64,000 nt of DNA from Vanilla planifolia (lineage: Eukaryota; Streptophyta; Magnoliopsida; Asparagales; Orchidaceae). Position numbers and translations under genes: made by a program. Under the pieces are notes generated by a model. That model had not been told where the DNA came from, searched no databases, and saw only the letters and a program-made list of their open reading frames with translations. The first letter of the stretch is position 1, and every line of letters starts with the position of its first letter. The stretch lies in NCBI GenBank assembly GCA_023846275.1, contig CM043871.1, positions 34,130,578-34,194,577 on the forward strand, given 5' to 3'. Shown in pieces: positions 10,501 through 25,500 of the stretch.

Positions 10501-13500
10501 AAAATCAAATAAATGTCCGACTAATAGAACAAAGAAATTAAATAAAAGTTCAACACAATTGATCACAACACCCAATCAAAGTTTAAACCAAGACACACCA
10601 ACATGATTAAAATAATTCAAGGATAGAAGCAATGCTGTTCAAGAAGGTAAATATATAAAGGCTTGCAACTTACCTCCATGAGTAAAGGCCAACAAAGATG
10701 AGATCAATACATGCAAAATCGGTCTTATTCTCCTCTTTTCTTAGAAATATTGAATACAATGTAATCTCCTGCTCAAAGATTTTCCAAATAAGTATTAACC
10801 TCTATCACTATGTTTGGAATCCTTTAAATAGCCCTTTCCAAGCTCTCAAATGGCTCTACGTCTCTCTCTAATGTTATGTCAAAAAACAAGTCAAACTAGC
10901 TATTACTCACATTCTAAACTGATAGTATTTGTACGATCCACATATAGTACTAGTACGATGGTATATTTTGTCATATCTGAATTGATAATACTTGTACAAA
11001 TTATAAATCATACTAACATGATGATATATAATTTCTCAGTTATCAAAATATTATCTTTGTAGGATGAAGGATAGTACAAACATGAACAAAATAAATATTC
11101 TTAAAGTCAAAATTCTAAGCTTTCAAAAAACTATTATATAATGCAAGATCGTACATCATGATAAGTTTTATAATCAACTCATATAGATTGATTATAATAT
11201 ATTGTATTCGTACGATAAATGAATTGTATTTATACAACAACGATTTGCTCCCTCAAAGCCTAAGTTCTCTCTTATTATAACGAGATTATACACATGAAAT
11301 TAGTATCGTACATGTACGCTAATACAGATTTAGTCCATGCTTAAAATCCCATATCTTGAACTTCTTCAACAGATTATATCGTACAACTACGAAATATAAT
11401 ATCATATCATATGAAGCTCTAAAGATCTTAATCTCAATAGGCACCTCTCGGGTAAAATTAGCGTACTTGTACAATAAATCTATCATACATGTACAACTAG
11501 TCCATATAATGTACTCAATCTAAGATTGCCCCCAGTTGATGCTCTGTCCAATCTATAAATAAATTAGTCATATTTATATGATGAGCTCATCATACAAATA
11601 CGATTACTTCAACCATGCAAACCTCACTCAATTCAATCTCTTTTCACTCTCAACTTGATTATGCAATACTAATTAATAAAACCCAATAAGCTCTGTTATG
11701 ATCTAAGACAATATAATAATTCACTTTTAAACACTACTTGATTGAGTAATGATGAATGATACAACATATGAAAATTGATCATGGCATGCACATGCAAACT
11801 ATTATTCCTAATGTTCATTAAAACATATATAAATATAGGTAAACATGTATGAAATACATGTCTTAAATGAAAACACTTATGTACCTTAAGAAAATTATCA
11901 TAATGTTTAACAAGTTAATACCAATTATAAGTTTTAACAAGCTAATACCAAAAAAAAAAAATGACTCAATAATGATTTTATCCAAAAGTTAAGTTTGTGT
12001 TTCTCTTACTGCCAATTACAATTTACACCAAACATCGTTATTATAGTTCCTTGAGTCCATTAATCAAACTCTCTATATAAATATAGTATTAAATTTAAAA
12101 TATATGATTTGAAATCACTTGGCAAAAACCATTAGTAAACAAACAAAATAAATGTTTTGTTTTTATCAAACAAGTGATGCAATAATCAAACAATATAACA
12201 ATTCTTTCACTTATGTTTGGACCTTTCTATATAAGCATTACACTGCTCTACAATCACAATAATATCAAACTAGCATTACTCAAAATTCCAAAATTTATCA
12301 TACTTATCAGATCAAGGATCGTACATGTAAGATACCACAACATATTGATTATCTGACCCCTTTAGACTTTTTAGATTAGGTCATTACACTAATCGATAAA
12401 TATTATACTAGTATAATAGGATCATCGTAGATGTACAAAACACAGATCTTTTATATCCTCAAATTCAATTTTACATCTCTCAGGTTTCACAAGAATCGTA
12501 TTAAACGATGACAAAAATCATATAAGTACAAATCCCATAATAATTGTAAACCCGTCAACTAACACAAGATTGTATAATTATGATTAAGAAAATTGTATTG
12601 TATGGTGCATGTCAGCATACCAACTGCCTAAGCCTAATTTATATCTCTTTGATAAAATAGTAGCATACATGTCCAATGAGGACTATCATACTATATAAAA
12701 TACATTAGCTTCATATCTCTGGTTACATTTATCGAGAAAAACAAAAATCGTACTTGTACAATAAAAAGATCGTATATAGATGAGCATCAACTCAAAACCA
12801 AATTGCCCAACTCTCTATATGAACCCCCAAATAAACTGATCATACAAGTACAATAAAGATATCTAACGCACTATACAATTAGTACAACTTCATAATTTCT
12901 TGTTTAAGTAAGTTATTTACTTTTTATTATCTATTCGATTAAACTTTAATAATATCTAGCCTATCAACTTTGCAAGATCATAAGATGTATTTAATGAAAA
13001 GAAACTCATATGAAAAATGTATGTCTCATAAATCCTAAATAATTGAAATAATGATTTTAAAACTTTTGATCACTTATGCTCAACCTTATAGAATCTTAGT
13101 GCCTACAATAAATTGTTATGGATCTTAAATTCTAAAGTAAAGATGACTTAAACTGATTTTCTAATTATGTTTTCAAGCATTTGTTTCTCATAGTGCTAGT
13201 TATGGTTAAAGTCAAAACACCACCAATAAGCTCCATATGTCAAGACCAAGCTCTTCATTAGATTAATTTGTTTGATGTTAAGGTGCATGATCTAAAACAC
13301 TTAAAAAAAATTATTAATAAAATAATACAATAGTTTTATTGTCATAAAAAAATCAAACAAATAATGTAAGGACCAATAATCTAATAGTAAAAATAGATCA
13401 AAGAATTGTAAACTTATTTAGAACTTTTATAAAATGAATGATGGGGAGATGCCAAGGGATAATCAAAATATTATTTAATATATACATGCATAATGTTGTA

Positions 13501-16500
13501 AGAAGCATAGATGACTGATTTGTCCTCTCTAGAAAAGCATAAGTGGCTTGCCCCTCTTTCTCATATTCCTTTACCTCTCATCTTTCCTTATCCCCCTATT
13601 ATGTTTCCTCTTTTTTGTTAACTTTGTATAAGAGAAAGCTTTGTACCATTCTACCATTCTATTCATGATGACAACCCACAAATCTTGTTATCATTCCATT
13701 GTTCACGTGCATTCAAGCTTCTATCACACTTTTAACCATCATTGCCACATCAGGAGAATCTCCAATGTTGTTCATTGTTGTTTTCTCCTCTTCACTAGTT
13801 GATGAACCTCTTGTTGACGTAAGTCATTTGGCAACACTCCCAACTAATTAAAGTCACCCTAATCTCTCTCCCATCTTTTATAAGAAAACTTCTTAAATCT
13901 ATTGTTGACCAATCTTGCCAACACTCTTTTCTTAATGATCAATCAACGACTTACACTACCTCCATCATTAGCAAATATATTAGATTCACTAAGATTGAGT
14001 GTAGCCACTGTTTCTTTGAGGTAGTACCATCCTAAAGCCTTTACTCTCTATAATGGTCAACAACCCACCAACTGCCTCCAACAACATTAGCAACATTAAT
14101 GAACCTAATGCATTTGTGCCATCATGAGTCTTCACAAGAACCAGTCATACTTTACATGAAACCCTATGGTTATTGTTTGTGAAAGAAGAGAGAAGCAAGA
14201 TTCTAAAATTTTATTACCAATGTTGTAGAAGATTTTGCCTTTCAATCAATAAACTCTTTCCTAGAGGACATAAAGAAGATCCTCATATGAGGCCCATATG
14301 CCATGAAGCACATATTTCCAAGCAACATTTAGTCTAGTTGTGGCCACAATGAGATAAGCATATGCCATGCTCCTCGCAATATAGTACCTGATAAAAGAAC
14401 AAGATCATTCTACTTAACATTTAGTTTCCCCCATCAGAGAGTTGTCAACAACACCATCTAGGAGAGGTTAAGTGCATACATGATCATGGATGAGTAAACA
14501 AAGACACTAATCGCTTATGCTTTAGGAGAGGGTTGTCCCTTGCTCTGGTGGGGAATGGATATGAGGTTGGAGTGCTATGGAGATTGTAGTTGAAGAAGGG
14601 GAGATAGTAAAAGTGGCCAAAGATGGAGGCCAAAGCCATTGATGTTAAAGCCATGCTTTTGGCAAGAGAAAGAGTGGGCATGAATTGGTCGAGGAAGGTG
14701 TGCGGCTTGTGGTTGATTCGTCAAGAAGGGGAGCCTTACTAGGGAGGGCTGACGTGTCTATCTTTCCCATTTTTATATTATGTATATGTTGATTGCTAAA
14801 AGCAAAGAAGAGGAAGAGGGCACAAAGTGGCTAGAGTTAAAGATTTTGAGAAATAAAGGAGGGATGGGACACTTGATAGATATAAAAATAGCAAAAGATG
14901 ATAGGGATCAACAATATCTAACAACAATGACTAGAGATGGTAACACTTCAAAAACCCAATGTCTTGTTTGACACTTCTTAAGAAAGATGTTTGAACATGC
15001 AATGTCAAGGACCTATATGAATACCATAACATATGCAAGCAAAGTGACAAGTATTGACAACAGGTGTTGAAGCATATGGGAGACAAAGGGACACCTAATG
15101 AACAAGTTTTCCCTTAAATTTGATATGTAAATAAAAAATTAGTGTTCACACTACAACAAGGTTTCACTCTCACACCGAAAATCAAATAGTTGAAGTTGCA
15201 TTCACCATTAGAGATATGCACTCAATAGGTTATCACAAGTGACAACAAGATATACACTCCTCACCATGTCTTTCATCCTTGATTTGTCGCATGTTTCTCG
15301 CAATCTCGAACTAGAGATAACTAGTGATTCGACAACACACCTCATGAGGGTGGGAGTTTATCACACCATAACTTGAGAACAAGCTATACAATTCAATTTC
15401 CATTGACTTCAATCTATACAAAATACAATGCTTTTAATCTATCACTGAATTTTTTTATATGGCCTCAAAAAATCAACCACCATTAGATTTTATTCATAAA
15501 ATTATGATCTATTTTCATTCTTTGATCAATCAAATCATTCTTCCTTGTCTCATAATCACCAATAATTCAACCCAAATTACTAGAACTCCATTTGTTTAAA
15601 ACGTATTAGTGCTCCAGTTAGCTAAATTGGTACAATTTAAACTTCATTAGTCCATTTTAATCAAAATATTATCAATAGAATGCATGCACCTCAATATTTC
15701 ATTCAAAAATTTGTCAAAGAGGATTTTGCAATGAATGGAACCAAACCCTAATCCTCACAAGTTTAGAAAACAATATTTCACCAAAAAAGTTTATCTCAAA
15801 ATGAAGATGTGCAAAAAGGAAAAAAGAGCGGAAAACTAAAAAAAAAAATCCAAGAAAGATCAAATAAAGAATGGATTAGTCTATCAAAAAAAAGGCATAT
15901 TCCCATCACCTATAAGATGTAGGTGCATTGAATGCCAAAGGAGCAATAATGTGCAAGCAATTTTGAAAACTAAACAGAGATAAGTTAACAAAAAAAAATG
16001 CCTAATAATACCAAGGGAAACCAATAAACTATTGCCCTCATAAACAAATTCAACAACAATAAAGAAGTAGCATCAAACATAAAAATTTTACTTAGTCACC
16101 TCACATTATGTGGGCTCAGCTCATTCAGCATCTTTTGAATGGTGCTCGGAACAAACTTTGTTGGCAAAGTTGACTGAACAATCCAATCTTTAGAAGGGAA
16201 CAACTGCTCAGAATTTTGCAGGAAAAGGTCAAGAATAAGAGGTTATCCAAAAATAATCACACCTAAATTTACATATATTTCAGTCAATAGCAGTGATGTT
16301 TAGAACAAGGAATTCAATGTCAATATCAAAACCTACTCAATGTGTTTCTTTTGGATCCTATTAAAAAAAGGAAAATCGAAAATCACCTATTTAAAAGGGT
16401 TTTGTGGGTTTTATTAAACTGAACAGACCTAGGACTAATAGTTTCTATAAGTAGTGAAAACCTGCCCTTGGTTATTGAACCCTAAAAAGCTTGCCTCCCT

Positions 16501-19500
16501 GTTGAGTTAGACCGACACATGCTGAGTTTGTAAAAATTAATTCAATGCCAGGAGAGGTTTTAGCACCAAAAAAAAACTACCATTTGTAGTTTAATAAACT
16601 AATACATTAAAGATTATTAATTCAATTAAATACTGCAAATAGGATCAATTGCATATAAATCTCATGTTTATCATTCTAACAAGTAGATATCCAGTTACCA
16701 AAAATAGTCAATTATGTTTTGCATGTACCATAAAAGTTGCATATAGGTTCGTACCATCATAAGAGTGTCATAGCTCAGGTAGAAAAAACAAAGAAGTTTT
16801 GGTCTTCTTCCTACTCCAATAAAATTTTAAACCCCATGTGAGAATAGAGTTTACTAGAGAAGTCTCGTTTTGCCTGTCAACATCTCTGGTGTCCATGTAC
16901 AGAAGCCATGAAGGCAAGTCATGCAATAAGAAGCTTAGAAAGTATGAAAAGAGAAGCACCAACAATATTGGTTATGAAGAGGAGCAATTTCGACCATTTT
17001 ATAAAGGAAATTGGCTCACAATTGCCCATAATAAGGAGGAAAATAAGCTTGCATTTATAAAAAAGGATTAAGAAAATAAGTCTCTCTTCCAAAGAAAAAA
17101 TAGCAGCCTGGTGCCATAAAACTGCAGTATGAGCACAGTTTCAAGAATTTCAAACCTAAAAGTAAAACGACCCATCACTAAATAAGAAATTGTCTCCATT
17201 GTGATCATTTGTTAATTTTATTTGCAAATTACATCCATTCATTTCTTCAAAATATACATTTGTTAACTGCAATTATTAATCTAGAATGAAAATACATGTT
17301 ATGAATGCCTAATTATTATTCATGATTACCTTTAAAACAACTTTTAGCATAATCAGAACTAATACTGACTAGAGGTCAGAACTGCAGCAAGTGTTCAAAA
17401 TCAAAAACAATCAATAACTGAAAACTGAGTTTTCAAAAACTTGATTGCATGAATGATGTTGATGCAGGTTTAGATTAGAACGAAAGAGATATCTACTTGA
17501 AAATTCAGGAAATGAGGCATTGTCCAGGTATTGTGTGTTATTGTGCATTAGATATAAAAAAAGGAATGCATAAAAGGGAAAGAATATGGACCAAAGTTTT
17601 ACGTTGAAACACTCACAAATGAGGTAAAAAGCACAACCAAAGTACACAACAATCCATTAAAGTTAAGCAGCACCTAGAGTTGGTTGAGCATGGTATACTA
17701 GATACGTCTATGAGAACGTTATTGGCTACTGTCTTAAGTCCACCTTTCAAATTGGACATGCTAAGTGTTGAACTGTCAAATAAGTTGAATCATCATCTGA
17801 TGGTGAATCATTTCTTTGGACTTAGAATGTCGGCTTTGAACTCCGTGAATGGAGGGTGTTTGCCATTAATAATTCTTGCTGATTTCAAGGGACACAAATT
17901 GATTATCTCGCCAATTTTAAAGGTGGTCAAACTCCTTGCATCAGTCTTCCATCGCAACTTCCTTTCCATGATTTGGTAAATCAAGTTCAGTATTCCAATT
18001 TAGCATGCTAAGCAGCACAAGCCCTTCAGCGAAGTTCACATTCAGAGAAAAGAACTCTTTGTGAAGTGAAGAGTGTCATTAGAAGGGACTCTATCAGCGG
18101 TAGGAGCCAGCCCGCCCTTGCATTGAACCTTTCCATAAGGTGAGGAAGTGGAAAACCCTCGAAGGCCTCCCTTTCTAATCTTTGGATTCCCCGAAGGCAA
18201 GAACAAAGACAAAGTCACCCCTACCCTCTTTCGAGATTACTTAAATTTGCAGAAAATGGATATTACTTCATTGTTCTTACCATGATATTCTAGAAACTCA
18301 TACGAGTCAGAGTTGAAATTTTGCTAGAATATCTCCAATTTAATCATATTACTTGCTAGAGAGATGAAGTAGTACGAGCTGTGGTGTATCAATGTAATTT
18401 TAAGAGATCCTAACAATCACAGACAACTATAGTGGGCTTACAAAGTTTATAAGAGGTGCTCTTTTACCCTAGGTATACTCACACTTGTTTTCCTCATGAC
18501 CTTACTTCCTTGGCCTTTTGCAATCATTGTCCAAAGCCTCTTGGACAAGAAGCAAACTAAGGTTAACAACCTATTCCGATTGAAAAAAAAAGAAAGGATG
18601 TCAGGAGGGGCCGCTACTGAAGTCAATGGTGCTATTGAGCCTAGCTCTCTATTGCAAAAGCCACAAAAAACCTCCTTAGAAGAGGCAGATCCTGATCTTG
18701 CAAGCACAATTCCATCACAAACCTTTAGCATCAACTTGGAAACAAGAAAAAAGTGTGATGAGCTCTTGCAAGTAAAGAAGTTTAGAGTCAAGATATTGCT
18801 AAAAGAGCAAGAAAACTAATGAAGAAGCATTACCTTGTTGGTGAAAAGCAAACCAAGAATGATGCAAAGGGAGGTGATTTAGTTCTTTTGAAAAACTTAA
18901 TAAATAAAACTTCATAAAAAAATCACTTGTTGTGCCCTTTGGTGTTGCACCTCTTATTTGATGATAATAAAATTATTATATTATATTTATCAAAATTTTT
19001 CCTAACTAATAATTTTAAATCATACATTTTAAGAGCACACAGATTATTCATATGAAAAGCTTGATCGATTGGCTCAACAAACATAATAGAAATGTTTGAA
19101 TAATAACTGTAACTTATACTAGGATAAATACAAACTCAAGAAATACAAGAAGATTTTTATAGAATTCTTTATTATGGTAATTAGAATATTAAAACTATAA
19201 CAATTTATTTAAGATAGAATATTTAGTTAGAGCATATATTTCCTCTTGTATTGTATATATTAACTATCTTGAAACATTATATTTATAGCGAGTTGCATCA
19301 TGTCTTACGGTTAAATCAAATCAGATTTGAAAAAAATTGATATGAGATTTGTATTGGCTAAACTAATCTTCATTGGATGATGAACTCATTGTAAAATATG
19401 TGCAGCTAATATTTTGATCGGACACGACTGAAGGCAATCTTCAAGAATATGACTATTTTACACTTTTCATACTGACATGATACCCCATATCGTACAGAAC

Positions 19501-22500
19501 ATTGTTCCTTTACCCAAAATGTCTGATTTAAAGTTTAATGTTCTTGATTTTTATACAATATGATATTAACTTTCGTACTAATATGATACATTCATTAGGA
19601 GGATCGGACTAAGGTTCAGACAAGTGATGAGGGAAATTAAAATTTGTTATATTGTTATATAAGTACAATATTTATATTATACGATCATCTTTTATGAAAA
19701 GCTGATATCTTCCTACAATATGATGATTTGTATCATCATTATATGATCCATTTTATCTGTTTAGTGAAAATCCAGAACTTAGGTTACAAGCATATTGATT
19801 TCCGTTGTACCCATATGACACCATTTCACCCGAGAGTCTAGTTTTGAGACTTAGTTATATATTGAACTGATTTGCATCGTAATAGGATAATCCTTTTATC
19901 GTACTAATACATCTTAAAATTAATATAAATGAGTTTATTGTGGGACCTATTGTAGTGTACAATATACATTGGACAATATTTTCTCAAGAACTCAGAATTT
20001 AGATTTATGCAAATTTGTTTTAATTGTATTGTATGATGTCAACATAGTAGTTGTCAGATCCATTTTATATAGTAAAAATAAACTAGTCGAACATTGGCGA
20101 TTAATTGCACGATGTTATCAGTAATGCATTGTACTTGTATAATCACTTTGATCATAAAATATGATTAGTTCAGAACATAACAGTTAGTTTGACTAGTTTT
20201 TCTCATAATAATTTGAAAGTGTTTTAGAATCATTTGAGAGCATCCTTAAGTGTATATAAAAATGTTTAAACAATAGATAAAAAAAGTTTCACTTATTATT
20301 TGAAAGAGATTTCAATTGCAATCATTTACCCTTAGAGAAGGATTTAAAGAAAGATAAAATTACGAATTTATCTTTATACCAACCATCATTTTATTAAGCT
20401 AAGTTGCATATACTCTTTTGTTTCTTCGTTGAGGTTTATTGCATATCTTTTCATATCGTTATAATGTGCCTCTTTTTCAATTATTCATTGGTCATAGAAA
20501 TTATTTTATTGAGCTTTACTTGGTTAGTTTGCTCCATCATTAAGGTCTTTATTTAATCTTTATTTTGTAAGCTTTTATAAAGCCGATGTGCTTGCTTTTA
20601 TTAAGCATGTTATAAGCTTTTATTAAGTTAATCTGTTAAATTTTATTAAACTGATCGTAGTTTTTATTAAGCTAGTGTTATATGTTTATTAAGCCAATAT
20701 TGTAGGTTTTTATCAAGTCGATGTTATAGGATTTTATTAAGCCAATGTTTTGTTTGATTTCCTAACCATTTGTCGATGGTGGATATAGATTTGAGTTTAG
20801 ATCAAACGACTTAAAATACAGTGCTTATTTTACTTGTTATACAAAACTACTTTTGCAAAACCTACAACATTTCCTAAAACAAGTGCTATATAATGGCCAA
20901 CAAGATAAAGAAATCTATAAGTCTTCTATTACAAAGTTATTTGTGAATTTAAGTTTGCTTAAAAATTAAAGATTTACACAATTCACCTTCCTCTTATGAA
21001 CATCACACTCACTCAATTTTCAACTCCATTTATAGTTTAACGTAATCATTCAAACAAAAAATTAAATAATCTTTCCATGGTAATAATATTGCATAGAATT
21101 GTCAAATAAAATACTCATTATTTTTTAAAACAAAAGCACTTATATTGATTAAAATTGTTCCATAACTAAAAGAAAAAACATTACCTCATAATATCTCATA
21201 ATACATCTTTCTATCGTAATGACATCACATACATCTCAATAAACAAATTTCTATTGCATGATTTCTAAGACAATAAGTAAACTATAAAATTTTAATTCAT
21301 CCTCTCCACTCACTATTCCCTAGATTCCAATAAAGAACATCTATTTTACTTATAATTATTAGGCCAAAAATAAGTTAAGCTAATCGTCAAAGGCTCTACA
21401 TACAAGTTACTTATGCATGCAAATCAATACATTGTTGAGTCATGTCGCAAACAAATCAATTTTTCATCACATGAACATAAAGCATAGCATATAAAATGGC
21501 TAAAATAGACCAAAATCATCATGAATGTGAAATAAGGAAATCCCTTGTAATTCTTTTAATATCAATTTCATTTATTTCTTATTGTTGGTCCCATGAACTG
21601 CTTTTTAAGTTTAATTTGGTTTTAAGATTATATCACTAGGTTGGGTATAATAGATCAATCCCCTCACCATTAGATTGTACTTTTCAAAAATAATTTCTTT
21701 GGGCTACACCTTCTATGAATCTCCTTGTATATTCGAAAACACATAAAACCTTGTTCCTTTTTTCATGATAATGGCCTAAACATTTTTCCATATATTTCAT
21801 CTTTTGCACCTTTATATTTCCAAGATATTTTAATCACTTCCAAAATTGCTATAAATATTTCCCCAACTTCATACTAATGCTCATATTAAAATCACATACC
21901 TAGCCCAATGATACCACATATGAAAGTGCAAATAAGGTAAAGTGGCATGTGAAGAAAACAATTATTCCAAGTACATAGCATACAAAGAATACAAACACAT
22001 CATAACATCATGTGTTACCAAAATATCCTTTTGTAAATGAATAAATTTTAGATACTAAGAGCTATTAGTTTTCATATCATCAAAAATCAAACATATGCAT
22101 TAGAAAGTTTATAGGTTCGTATCTTTAATTTTCAAAGTATGGTCATGCATACATTCCTTATGCTAAGAAACTCAATTGAAATCCTTAAATTCCCTAAGCT
22201 TTGTGGTGGCTCGACCCAATTGTTTCTCAATTTCTTACACAATAATGTTCTCCCTCACTCAATTCCTTAATGCCATGCTAAACTCCTCCCACACACCCAA
22301 AATCCATCTTTTATAATTTTTCAATTTGCTTGTTCGAAATGCCTTCATCCCCCATAAATCCCCCAAACCACCCAAACTATCAATTTACTCCATCAGCACA
22401 ACATTTCAATAACATGATACTTTCCCCTCGGTTGGCAATCCACTTAAGTTTCCTACTATTTCACTCACTGACTATGACATTTCAAGCATTTTTGTTTGCA

Positions 22501-25500
22501 GACAACTAGATTTTGGTTAAATTGGAATATCTTAAAAATTAATAAATATTAGATTTTAATTGATACTTTAAGTTGAATTAATTTTTTTTTTTAATTTTTG
22601 TATTAAAATGAACACCAAAAATTCAACGACCAATTTTAAAATTTTCCGCTCGAGCTTTGCTCATAAAATTTTAATAATTTTCAGCAATTTTTAATAGTTT
22701 TAATAAGTTTTCTTTAAAACTTATATTAATTATTTTGACATAGAAGTTTAGTGTCATATTTCATGATCAATATACATCTAATTTCTCAACAAATTATATA
22801 TTTAAATATCTAATAAAATATATTATGCTTTAAAATTTTTGCAAAATGTTCTAAAATTATATGATAATTTAAAAATTTTTTCCTAAAAAATAATCACAAT
22901 AATATTTTCTTATTACTTCAATGCTCTATTTTATGATCGATTTAAGTTTGAATTTCACAAAATTTGTGCCATTATTTTCATAATAATTCCTACTTCAATA
23001 TTTGAAATATATATTTTTTAGATCTTGTACTCATATTTTCAATAATGTATGATTTTTCAAAAAAATTCCTAATTCATAGAAAACTACTAGAATTCAAAAA
23101 ATCATCCTTTAACAAAATTTCCTACCTCCAATAATAATGATAAATATCCTCTCTTTTTTAAGCTTTGATCCATCATTTAGTAAACATAGTTTATCAATTT
23201 ATTACTATATAATTTCCAAATTAAAATATTAATTAAATAATTCTCATACTTTTGGGATGCTACAATTACGGTGGAGTCATTAAGTCAAAATACGAATTCA
23301 TGTTGGAGAGGCATTTGTCATCTTATCCCTTTTTTTGCTGCCTCAAGTTGGCATGTAGTCACTGTTCCTTTTAGGGATCAACTTAAAGTCATTAAGCATC
23401 ATTAAACGTATCCCAATGTAGTTGAGAGTTTCCATTATCTTCAAATGTTAACTATACTCTACTTCATTAAAAGTCTACCTCAACAAGTGATAATGCATTA
23501 GATCACTAGACAAAAAAGAATGTCACCCACTCCTAACTTTTTGTGAACATAATACAATGTCTTAAAGGATTGCAAAAAATATCAACTCATTTTCTCAACC
23601 TTTCTTTGAGTCTTAGTTTAAGCAACTTCTTGAGATTCTTATTGATAGCCCTTGCTTGCCGGCTAGTGCATGGATGCCTAACACGTGTAGATCCCCAACC
23701 AACAATATGTTCATTACTAGTAATGATGGCTAACAGGAACTAAAGACACAAGATTTCAAGACAAATCTTTTCACCTTTGGAGTTCTCTACTCAATAACTA
23801 ACATGGCCTTGATCTACTTCATAAAGTCATCAATGAAGGCCACAAAGTACTTGTACCATTTGTTGTCAAAAAGTCAAGAAAGCTCATCCCCAAACTTAGG
23901 AGGGCAATGGGGCATTAATTGGTGTTATTTCTTCTGTTGGCAAACAGAAGAAGCATTCATGAATGTGAAATTTGTCATAATTAGAAGCAGAGTATACCAA
24001 CCCTAATTGAAGTGTTGGCCAACAATAAACTAGTATCAAGATCTTTGTGGTGAGATTGGAACAAGTGAAGGTGCAACACATTCGCTAGTATGGACTCCCT
24101 CAACACTTGAGAGTGGCTCTTACAAGTAATTAGCACTAGAGGGGCTGTAGAAATGATTTGCGAAAGACCCACTACATCAAAATGCATCGCACAAATTGTG
24201 TTGTAAACTTTATTCCCTCGTCTTGTGATGAATGATAAAAGAGTGGATCAAGCCAACAAGGCATTACATCCACTTCCATTATGATTGGAAAGTCAATGCT
24301 TAAGATGTCCAGCTCTATGGTAAAAATGGCTAGATCCCCAAGCTTTGCTAGTGATTCTACAATCTCATTTTGTGCTTGAGGATCTCACAGCCTTCAATGT
24401 GCTCAAAATTGCTAAGAGGATGACAACCAATTTTATGTACTTTAGTATGTAGTTCATAGTGTCATATGTATAATTAAATTGGCTAACAACCAACTTTGAA
24501 TCACTCTGGATTATGAAGTGCCTAGCATGTATTCACATGCCCAATCGCGATCTTGTGATCAATGCCTTAGACTCAACCTAGTCAATGGACATTACAAAAC
24601 TGATTTTCTAGTCAACATATCACAACATTATCAAAACTAATAAGAATTATGCCAATCCCATTGTTGACGTTCATTGAGGCTCCATCACATACATGGTTTA
24701 ATTGAAAATTTTTTCCACCACATCATGGTCCTTTTGAGAGTATCCCCATAGTAAAAAAGTTTAACAGCACCTAAGATGTTATCAAAGTATGTGGAACTTA
24801 TACTCACTTAAAGATGCATTTTTGAATCCTCCCTAAGTTCTTTAAAGATTAAAAAATGCATAAGAGTGGCTTGTACATCGAAATGTTGATCATGTGAACT
24901 AGGAATAAGGTCATAGCCAACAAAACATCTAATGGCCAAATCTAACGTCTCTAAATTCTTGAAAGCATGTCTTATGCAATAAATAAAGAGTCATATGTAG
25001 CCTTCAATTTGAATAGGGGTCATGGTAGCAGTAGCTAAGGGATTAGAGAGGAATAAAGGTAAGCCTACAGCTCATTGACTGTTTTGCAATACTCCATTGC
25101 ATCCTAGTTTTGTTTTAAAAAACCCTAAAGGAAGTGACTAAGTATTGTCATTTGGCCTCAAAGCACAACACCACAAGAGGGGATTTGGGTGACCACTTAA
25201 GATGATGTTGATAATAACATTTATTGTAATATCCAGAATCAAAGAGAATGAGACATGATTATCAAGTGATGTTCCATAGAAAAGAATCATCGAGCAGAAA
25301 GAGGCTCCTATTAAGCTTCTAAGTACAGAGGTACAGGAACGAATAAGTCTCAAATTGATTAGGAGACAAATCCTAAACCTTATGAGTAAAGTCAATAAGC
25401 CTTGAATTAGTGAAGTGACTTTTATAGACAATTTGGGCTTGGATATCAAGAGAACATAAGTTGAACATGCTAAAGTTGGAGAAATTTTGATACAAGTGAC

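Larger units (their letters stand above)
7944..16099 (-). other. 8.2-kb intron of the metalloprotease gene
   Basis: AT-rich intron bounded by GAG|gtgact (16,100) and atttcag (7,943). 7,944-9,360 holds nothing recognisable. 9,370-9,600 and 10,085-12,900 hold copies of dispersed repeat R1. 12,900-13,440 is plain AT-rich DNA. 13,440-14,160 is pyrimidine-rich on the plus strand. 14,480-14,970 has short frames on both strands without family resemblance. 15,000-16,090 shows nothing. No other exon of this or another gene was found. Confidence 0.8.

Noticed and set aside
10900..12900. GTAC palindromes as a regulatory array or CRISPR-like repeats
   Set aside because: The words are irregularly spaced and diverged, and the same material occurs in other R1 copies. 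A repeat-family explanation is enough.
16838..17071. 77-codon plus-strand frame (MRIEFTREVSF...)
   Set aside because: No recognised motif, and it is antisense within an intron. Its length is within chance expectation for this much sequence.
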